NCBI GenBank assembly: GCA_003671065.1
Contig: QWPU01000082.1
Span: 1-10,644, forward strand
Length of the DNA stretch: 10,644 nt
Source: Planctomycetota bacterium
Lineage (GTDB): Bacteria > Planctomycetota > Phycisphaerae > Phycisphaerales > SM1A02
Direction of reading: 5' to 3'
Of the stretch, positions 6,675-10,644 are shown one piece after another. A model generated the notes under the pieces. It was not told the DNA's origin. It saw only the letters and a list, made by a program, of their open reading frames with translations, and made no database searches. The position numbers were made by a program, and so were the translations under genes. How positions within the stretch are numbered: position 1 is the stretch's first letter; each line of letters starts with the position of its first letter.

Positions 6675-8336
6675 TCAGCGCCCGCTTCCCGACGCGATCG
6701 GAAATCGTCGTCCGCGACCGAACGCGCGTGGCGAGAGTTTGAGAATCACCGCAGCTTGATCGCGTTTGTATTGCGTGCGATCAAGAAGCGTCGCGATCTC
6801 TTGCACGAGCGCAATGGTCGCGCCACTCGCGCTCGCCGCTTCCTCGAGTGAACCGTCCGCATCAACGAGCACGCGCAGCATTGCATCGAGTACTTCATAA
6901 GGCGGCAACGAATCTTGATCGGTTTGATCGTGGCGCAATTCCGCGCTCGGCGCTTTGTCAATGCTTGACTGCGGAATTGGCGGCAGTGCAAAACCAAACT
7001 CAGCGAAGCGCGCGTTGAGCATGCGGCTCATCGCGTAGACCTCAGTCTTATAGAGATCACCAATCGGTGCGAGGCCACCATTCATGTCGCCATAGAGCGT
7101 GGTGTAGCCCGTCGCGTACTCGCTCTTGTTTCCTGTGGTGAGGACGAGTGCGCCTGTGGAGTTCGACGCGAGCATCACTAGAAGTCCGCGCGCACGCGAT
7201 TGCAGATTTTCGCCAGTCAATCCTGTGGTCGCAAATGTCGAAAGCACCGTGAGTTCAACCGACCGACGAATCGCGTCGATCGACAGCGTTTCGATGCGAC
7301 CGAGATTGAGCACGCGGGCGGAATCAGTGGCGTCGTCAATCGAACCTTGCGAAGAAAAGTGCGAAGGCATCAAGAGGCCAGTGACATGTTCGCTGCCGAT
7401 CGCGGCGCACGCGAGCGCTGCAACAAGCGCTGAATCAATGCCGCCTGAGAGACCGAGGATCGCGCGCGCGTGCCCAGTTTTTGCGAAGTAATCGCGGATG
7501 CCAAGCACGCACGCGTGAAAGCGTTCCGCGTCGTGATCCATCGCACTGATCTGATTCGCGCGTTGCGCTTGAGGGGCGGCAGTCGTGTCAACCACCACAA
7601 AGTCAGCGCAAAATCGCGCGCACGCGCCAAGCACTTCGCCACGAGACGCAATCACGCGCGAGCCGCCGTCAAACACAAGATCATCTTGACCACCCACCGC
7701 GTTCACACTCGCAACGCATACGCCCGCGTCCTTCGCATGACGCGCGAGCAACTCACCGTGACGCACATCTTTGCCCGCGACAAATGGACTCGCGCTTGAC
7801 ACGGCAATGATCGTTGCGCCACGAGTCTTCGCGTCTGCGACAGGGTCGTGCGCGTAACAACGCACGCCGCCAGCATCGAACGCTTGCCATAGATCTTCGC
7901 ACAGCATGGCAGCAATCTTCTCGCCACGGTGCTCGATGATTGTTGTCATCGACGCGGGTTGATAGTGACGATCCTCATCGAACACGTCGTAACTCGGAAG
8001 CAGTTGCTTCGCCGCGAAGCATTCAATGCGACCTGCGCGCAACAACGCGAGCGCGTTCTGAAACGGACGACCTCGCGACGCGATGGGCAGACCAACGAGC
8101 ACAAGCATCGACGCGGGCACTAGCGCAGCAAGACGCTCAACCGCCGCGAGCGACGCTTCCACAACACCGTGGCGCGCGACGAGATCGCGTGGTGGGTATC
8201 CCAAGATCGACATCTCAGGAAACACGAGTAACTCCGCACCTTCACGCACTGCGCGCGCGATCGCGTCTGTATGCAGCGCTTCATTCTTGGCGATGTCGCC
8301 AACTTTCGAATTGAGCTGAGCAAGTGCGATCTTCAA
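6675..8336 (-). CDS. nadE: Glutamine-dependent NAD+ synthetase
   Basis: 553-aa two-domain enzyme that makes NAD+ from deamido-NAD+, ATP and glutamine, the last step of NAD synthesis. The N-terminal glutaminase (nitrilase-like, 1-260) shows the Glu-Lys-Cys triad: E41 in FPEMSILGYPPRDL, K110 in AAKQLLPSYDVFDE and C146 in AAMLCEDLW. The C-terminal synthetase has the ATP pyrophosphatase loop SGGIDS (297-302) and TTGNKSEYATGY (400-411) followed by GDMNGG and a YKTEVY helix. Length fits the bacterial glutamine-using form rather than the short ammonia-dependent one. The likely start is TTG at 8336: it gives the family-typical MKIALAQLN and overlaps the stop of the upstream crcB as TTGA. No close Shine-Dalgarno is seen, so coupling to crcB is likely. 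Confidence 0.97.
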   Translation of the reverse strand: MKIALAQLNSKVGDIAKNEALHTDAIARAVREGAELLVFPEMSILGYPPRDLVARHGVVEASLAAVERLAALVPASMLVLVGLPIASRGRPFQNALALLRAGRIECFAAKQLLPSYDVFDEDRHYQPASMTTIIEHRGEKIAAMLCEDLWQAFDAGGVRCYAHDPVADAKTRGATIIAVSSASPFVAGKDVRHGELLARHAKDAGVCVASVNAVGGQDDLVFDGGSRVIASRGEVLGACARFCADFVVVDTTAAPQAQRANQISAMDHDAERFHACVLGIRDYFAKTGHARAILGLSGGIDSALVAALACAAIGSEHVTGLLMPSHFSSQGSIDDATDSARVLNLGRIETLSIDAIRRSVELTVLSTFATTGLTGENLQSRARGLLVMLASNSTGALVLTTGNKSEYATGYTTLYGDMNGGLAPIGDLYKTEVYAMSRMLNARFAEFGFALPPIPQSSIDKAPSAELRHDQTDQDSLPPYEVLDAMLRVLVDADGSLEEAASASGATIALVQEIATLLDRTQYKRDQAAVILKLSPRAFGRGRRFPIASGSGR

Positions 8337-8773
8337 CTGTGAGTTCTCATGCGCGAGCGCTGCGTGGGGACGGGTTCGTCAGGATATCGAACCATCAGAT
8401 GCATGCCCAGCGCTGCGGCGAAGGGAGCGAGCACAAAGGTCGAAAGTGCAAGTGCTCCTGTGAGGATCTCGTGCTTCGCGACGGCAGTTTCAAGCGAGAC
8501 GACACAGGCCGAGTAACTGGTGAATCCGCCGCAAAACCCCACGAGCATGAACGCGTCAACCTTGAGCATCGTCGCTTCCGAACGCGTTCGCCGCAGGAGT
8601 CCAACGAGGCAACCCGCGAAGAGAGAGCCTGAGATGTTCACGACCAACAGCGCGGGCGCTGCGAGCGCAGGATCGTTGGCGAGAAGAGGAAGGCACTGCG
8701 CCAACACAACACGCGCGAGTCCGCCGCACGCGCCGCCCGCACACACGAGACACGCTCGATGGAATCGCGTCAC
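8333..8773 (-). CDS. crcB: Fluoride channel subunit CrcB/Fluc, copy 1
   Basis: 146-aa, four-helix inner-membrane protein of the CrcB/Fluc family, which exports fluoride as an antiparallel dimer. Conserved features are GGACGGLAR (13-21, with Arg21), the TM2 asparagine N46 in VVNISGS, and the TM3 break GFCGGFTSYSA (79-89). The GTG start at 8773 overlaps the upstream stop as GTGA and has GGAG 7 nt ahead. It leaves the usual short N-terminus; the in-frame ATG at 8863 would add 30 residues lying inside the neighbour. The phenylalanine-box positions after TM3's T-S read Tyr87 and Cys90 where Phe is usual. It probably pairs with the adjacent second copy as a heterodimer. Confidence 0.93.
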   Translation of the reverse strand: MTRFHRACLVCAGGACGGLARVVLAQCLPLLANDPALAAPALLVVNISGSLFAGCLVGLLRRTRSEATMLKVDAFMLVGFCGGFTSYSACVVSLETAVAKHEILTGALALSTFVLAPFAAALGMHLMVRYPDEPVPTQRSRMRTHS

Positions 8774-9177
8774 GATGCGACTCCACTCATTGAGCGGCCA
8801 ATGAGTAACGCGAGCACACTGAGCGCAAGTGCGCCTGGCAGATGCAACATGAGACGACTCCATTGCCGCTCACGCCACGAGCCAACGAGTTCGACCGCGA
8901 GCGAACTCCATGTGGAAAGACCACCTGCAAATCCTGCGACGAACAACGCTGCCGCCGTCGCATCGGCGTGCGCGAAGACGCCTGATACGAAACACGCGAT
9001 GACTTGCGCCGCGAAGATGCCAAGATCCGCACGCTTCAGTCGCGTACGAAATGCGTGCACCAACGAGTCCCGCGCCACGGCGCCGATTCCCGCACCAATC
9101 GGCGCGAGAAGCACAAGCAGCACGGGGATGGTGTCGTCAACGCGTCCAAAGAATCCTTCGATAGCCATGAGCATCAT
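8770..9177 (-). CDS. crcB: Fluoride channel subunit CrcB/Fluc, copy 2 (diverged)
   Basis: 135-aa, four-helix membrane protein, weaker CrcB match: PIGAGIGAVAR (26-36) keeps the TM1 arginine (Arg36) and GFAGGLSTWSSL (82-93) keeps the TM3 break. Differences include Gln58 in place of the TM2 pore asparagine, and Trp90 and Leu93 at the phenylalanine-box positions. ATG at 9177 is chosen; a TTG at 9180 and further ATGs at 9174 and 9168 are also possible and no Shine-Dalgarno decides. It is first gene of the crcB-crcB-nadE-mutL unit and overlaps the next gene by 4 nt. Adjacent unequal crcB copies form heterodimers in other bacteria, where one subunit tends to be degenerate. Confidence 0.88.
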   Translation of the reverse strand: MMLMAIEGFFGRVDDTIPVLLVLLAPIGAGIGAVARDSLVHAFRTRLKRADLGIFAAQVIACFVSGVFAHADATAAALFVAGFAGGLSTWSSLAVELVGSWRERQWSRLMLHLPGALALSVLALLIGRSMSGVAS

Positions 9178-9200
9178 CAACGCATTAGAACCGCCCGCAA

Positions 9201-9237
9201 CAAAAAAGACAGAAGAGCAGGCGAACCTGCTCTTCTG
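9201..9237 (-). terminator. Strong intrinsic terminator between the regulator and crcB
   Basis: Perfect 12-bp stem (9210-9221 with 9226-9237, CAGAAGAGCAGG/CCTGCTCTTCTG). On the minus strand it is capped by a TTCG tetraloop and followed after 2 nt by six Us (9207-9202), the classic form. It lies 109 nt past the regulator stop and only 24 nt before the first crcB codon. It may end the regulator transcript, or act as an attenuator if the crcB promoter lies upstream of it. Confidence 0.92.
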
Positions 9238-9346
9238 ATCATTACTTCGTTTGGTTGCCGCTCACGCAAGATGCGTGCTCTAGGCAGTGTTTCTCTCACA
9301 CTCCGCTGTCCAAATTGTGCTTCATCACACCATCATCACACCATCA
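9238..9346 (-). other. Intergenic leader with inverted repeats upstream of crcB
   Basis: This 109-nt stretch has no gene. It holds CACGCA-AGA-TGCGTG (9263-9277) and AGTGT/ACACT flanking a 7-nt loop near 9286-9302. TGGTTGC (9252-9258) can pair with GCAACCA (9351-9357, the last codons of the regulator), which would enclose most of it. The crcB unit needs a promoter somewhere here or upstream; none is convincing. The fluoride aptamer consensus was looked for and not found. Confidence 0.35.
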
Positions 9347-9349
9347 TCA
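9322..9349. repeat. 11-bp tandem repeat at the regulator stop codon
   Basis: TCATCACACCA occurs at 9322-9332 and 9333-9343, followed by a half copy TCATCA at 9344-9349 whose last three bases are the complement of the regulator's TGA stop. Slippage near the stop is the likely origin; it does not change the protein as read. Confidence 0.85.
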
Positions 9350-9943
9350 AGCAACCAGCGCGTGCGCGTGCTCGATCGATTCAATCACTTGGCGCACCGT
9401 GAATGGCTTGCGCAGCACTGAGTCGTAGCCACGACTGTGGACGAGCTGATGAATCTGACCGTCTGTCAAACGACTCGACATGCCGATGATCTTGGTCATC
9501 TGCAGATCTTCTGAGCCGCGAACGAACGCGCAGAACGCACCGCTCTCAGCTTCAGGCATGTGCACATCAAGCAACATGACATGAGGGCGGAACTTCTCGC
9601 ACTCAGCACCTGCTGCAAACGCACCCGAGGCAACTTTGACCTCGTAGCGAGTCTGTTCGCGAAGCACTTTGCAGAGAGTGTCTGCGGTTGCTGGATCGGT
9701 TTCGACGATCAGCACGCGAGGCGCGCCGCTCATCAAACCGTCCATAGGAATGTTGTGTTTCTTCATGAACCCCATGAGGTTCGATACCGGAATGCGCCGG
9801 TCTTTCGAGCCTGGAATGCGGTATCCCTGAAGGGAACCAGAATCGAACCACTTGCTCACGGTGCGACTTGCAACATTGCAAATTCGCGCCACTTCGCCTG
9901 TGGTCAGAACGTCTTTCTCGTTGAAGTTGAACCCGTCACGCAT
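9347..9943 (-). CDS. Helix-turn-helix plus receiver-domain regulator
   Basis: 198-aa cytoplasmic regulator. The ATG at 9943 is chosen because GGGAG lies 7 nt upstream; the in-frame ATG at 10006 has none. Residues 12-65 are an excisionase/MerR-type DNA-binding domain: LTTGEVARICNVASRTVSKW (13-32), then the wing YRIPGSKDRRIP and helix LMGFMKKHNIP. Residues 76-196 are a receiver domain: VLIVETD (77-83), phospho-acceptor D126 in LLDVHMP, S156/S157 in GMSS and K179 in RKPF. The acidic pair normally written D-D is E81-T82, so the metal site is partly altered. DNA-binding first and receiver second is the reverse of typical response regulators. No histidine kinase is in the window. A perfect inverted repeat 30 nt upstream could be its own operator. 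Targets are unknown. Confidence 0.9.
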   Translation of the reverse strand: MRDGFNFNEKDVLTTGEVARICNVASRTVSKWFDSGSLQGYRIPGSKDRRIPVSNLMGFMKKHNIPMDGLMSGAPRVLIVETDPATADTLCKVLREQTRYEVKVASGAFAAGAECEKFRPHVMLLDVHMPEAESGAFCAFVRGSEDLQMTKIIGMSSRLTDGQIHQLVHSRGYDSVLRKPFTVRQVIESIEHAHALVA

Positions 9944-9972
9944 GGCTTTGCTCCCTTGGTAGCCCTTCCGCA

Positions 9973-9986
9973 GCAACACTTGTTGC
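9973..9986. promoter_or_regulatory. Perfect inverted repeat upstream of the regulator gene
   Basis: GCAACA-CT-TGTTGC (9973-9986) begins 30 bp before the regulator's ATG. The half-site TGTTGC recurs at 9999-10004, 18 bp from the first, and TGTTGC appears again near 10058. This arrangement fits an operator for a small dimeric DNA-binding protein, possibly the regulator itself. It could also be a short RNA hairpin in the leader. No footprint can be inferred from sequence alone. Confidence 0.35.
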
Positions 9987-10146
9987 AGACGGAAATCCTG
10001 TTGCATATGGATCGGCGTAGCGTTTGGGTGAATTCAGCCAACTGCGCGGAATGCGCGGTTGTTGCCAAAATGGCCGCATCGTTACCGCCTGCGTCGTGGG
10101 CGCGTGAGTCTGTTCTCGGACAAGCAGGGAACTCCGCTTGGCGTAC

Positions 10147-10644
10147 TTACGAGCGCGACGATGTGTCTTGCTGCCAACGGTCAGTGCCCGTTTGTGCCGC
10201 AATTTTGCCTCGTTCTATGCGTTCAAGCCATTTCGTAAACGCCCAGACCGCGAATGACGGCCAACGATGTGGCAGCGGAAGGAGCGCGCGCGCGACGACG
10301 CGGAATGTTCCGCTCGCGGCGTGCTGATCGCGCCGAAGCGGGAGAATCGCTTCGAGTTCACGCGCGCCTTCACGCTTGCGTGCGCTCACTCCGCGCAGCG
10401 CGGCGTAGGTTCTTGGGACTCGCACGATTGAGTAGGAGCCGAGCAAAGTCTTGCGTTCACTCGCCGCAAAGTGGCGCTCCACGAAACTGTCGTCAGCGAT
10501 GATGTTGGGGAACTCCCCCCATCGGGCACGGCTTTCTGCGTTTACGCAATAGGTACCGCTGCCGTTGGGCGCGGTGGTCAAGTGATATGGATTGAAGCGA
10601 TCGGCATCGTAAAAGCAGCGCGACAGAAAATCGCTGCGCGCGGC
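10147..10644 (-). CDS. Glycosyltransferase family 2-like protein, C-terminal part (5' end outside window)
   Basis: The frame is open from the window edge to the TAA at 10147, giving the last 165 residues of a larger protein; the internal TTG at 10581 is not a real start. The segment GSGTYCVNAESRARWGEFP followed by IIADDSFVERHF matches the acceptor/DD part of GT-A family 2 glycosyltransferases, where a glycine-rich strand, a hexose-binding loop and a D-D-x-F/Y-V helix follow the nucleotide-sugar site. The N-terminal nucleotide-binding half lies beyond 10644. The C-terminal 60 residues include WPSFAVWAFTKWLERI, an amphipathic or membrane-touching helix. The sugar transferred cannot be told. The 200 nt between this stop and the regulator start show no clear terminator. 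Confidence 0.75.
   Translation of the reverse strand, partial: AARSDFLSRCFYDADRFNPYHLTTAPNGSGTYCVNAESRARWGEFPNIIADDSFVERHFAASERKTLLGSYSIVRVPRTYAALRGVSARKREGARELEAILPLRRDQHAASGTFRVVARALLPLPHRWPSFAVWAFTKWLERIERGKIAAQTGTDRWQQDTSSRS

Noticed and set aside
5405..6742. A 445-codon open frame on the plus strand opposite mutL
   Set aside because: It lies antisense to a clear mutL with all motifs, its translation is rich in Arg, His and Ala as expected from a GC-rich shadow frame, and it shows no domain.
8774..8863. Longer crcB copy 1 starting at the ATG at 8863
   Set aside because: The extra 30 residues are polar and overlap copy 2; the GTG at 8773 has a GGAG at proper spacing and gives the normal CrcB N-terminus.
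9238..9346. Fluoride riboswitch upstream of crcB
   Set aside because: The expected GGnGAUGG, AACnGCC and CUGAUGG blocks are not present in order on the minus strand; only partial GATGG repeats occur, and these belong to the 11-bp tandem repeat.
10121..10140. Terminator for the glycosyltransferase gene
   Set aside because: CAAGC/GCTTG can pair but the stem has mismatches inside and no U-tract follows on the minus strand.

Overview
The window looks like a chromosomal segment of a planctomycete, most likely of the class Phycisphaerae. The inference rests on three gene families read in the sequence: a secreted protein ending in two EF-hand-like repeats of the 'GC-type dockerin' form (D-x-D-x-D-G-V-x-G-x-x-D-L ... 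L-G-A-W-G), a prepilin-like protein with the H-X9-DG motif, and a cysteine-rich BFD-type [2Fe-2S] mini-protein ending in F-H-E-I-L. The DNA is GC-rich, so the antisense frames are largely open. No insertion sequences, phage genes, CRISPR arrays, rRNA or tRNA were seen.

Layout from left to right. (1) 17-2352, minus strand: one exported HEAT-repeat protein of 741 aa with a degenerate receiver-like domain inside it. It has a candidate promoter and a foldable 5' leader, and is followed by a 12-bp tandem repeat and an intrinsic terminator. (2) 2532-4891, plus strand: a recognisable cobalamin (B12) riboswitch at about 2604-2858 heads a tight three-gene unit. The genes encode a secreted dockerin-repeat protein, a prepilin-like H-X9-DG protein (ATGA overlap) and a BFD-like [2Fe-2S] protein (1-nt gap). 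(3) 4916-9177, minus strand, convergent with (2): a four-gene unit crcB-crcB-nadE-mutL joined by GTGA and TTGA overlaps and a 1-nt gap. It encodes a paired fluoride channel, glutamine-dependent NAD+ synthetase and the mismatch-repair protein MutL. A strong hairpin plus U-tract lies only 24 nt before it. (4) 9347-9943, minus strand: a small regulator with an excisionase/MerR-type helix-turn-helix followed by a receiver domain. (5) 10147-10644, minus strand: the C-terminal part of a glycosyltransferase, cut by the window edge.

The part most worth attention is region (2). A B12 riboswitch normally controls cobalamin synthesis, uptake or B12-independent isozymes. Here it precedes surface or secreted proteins of no known B12 function plus a small iron-sulfur protein. 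This suggests a planctomycete-specific cobalamin or corrinoid capture module at the cell surface; that function is an inference, while the riboswitch and gene order are directly visible. The fluoride channel pair is also unusual: both subunits depart from the phenylalanine-box residues, and one lacks the pore asparagine.
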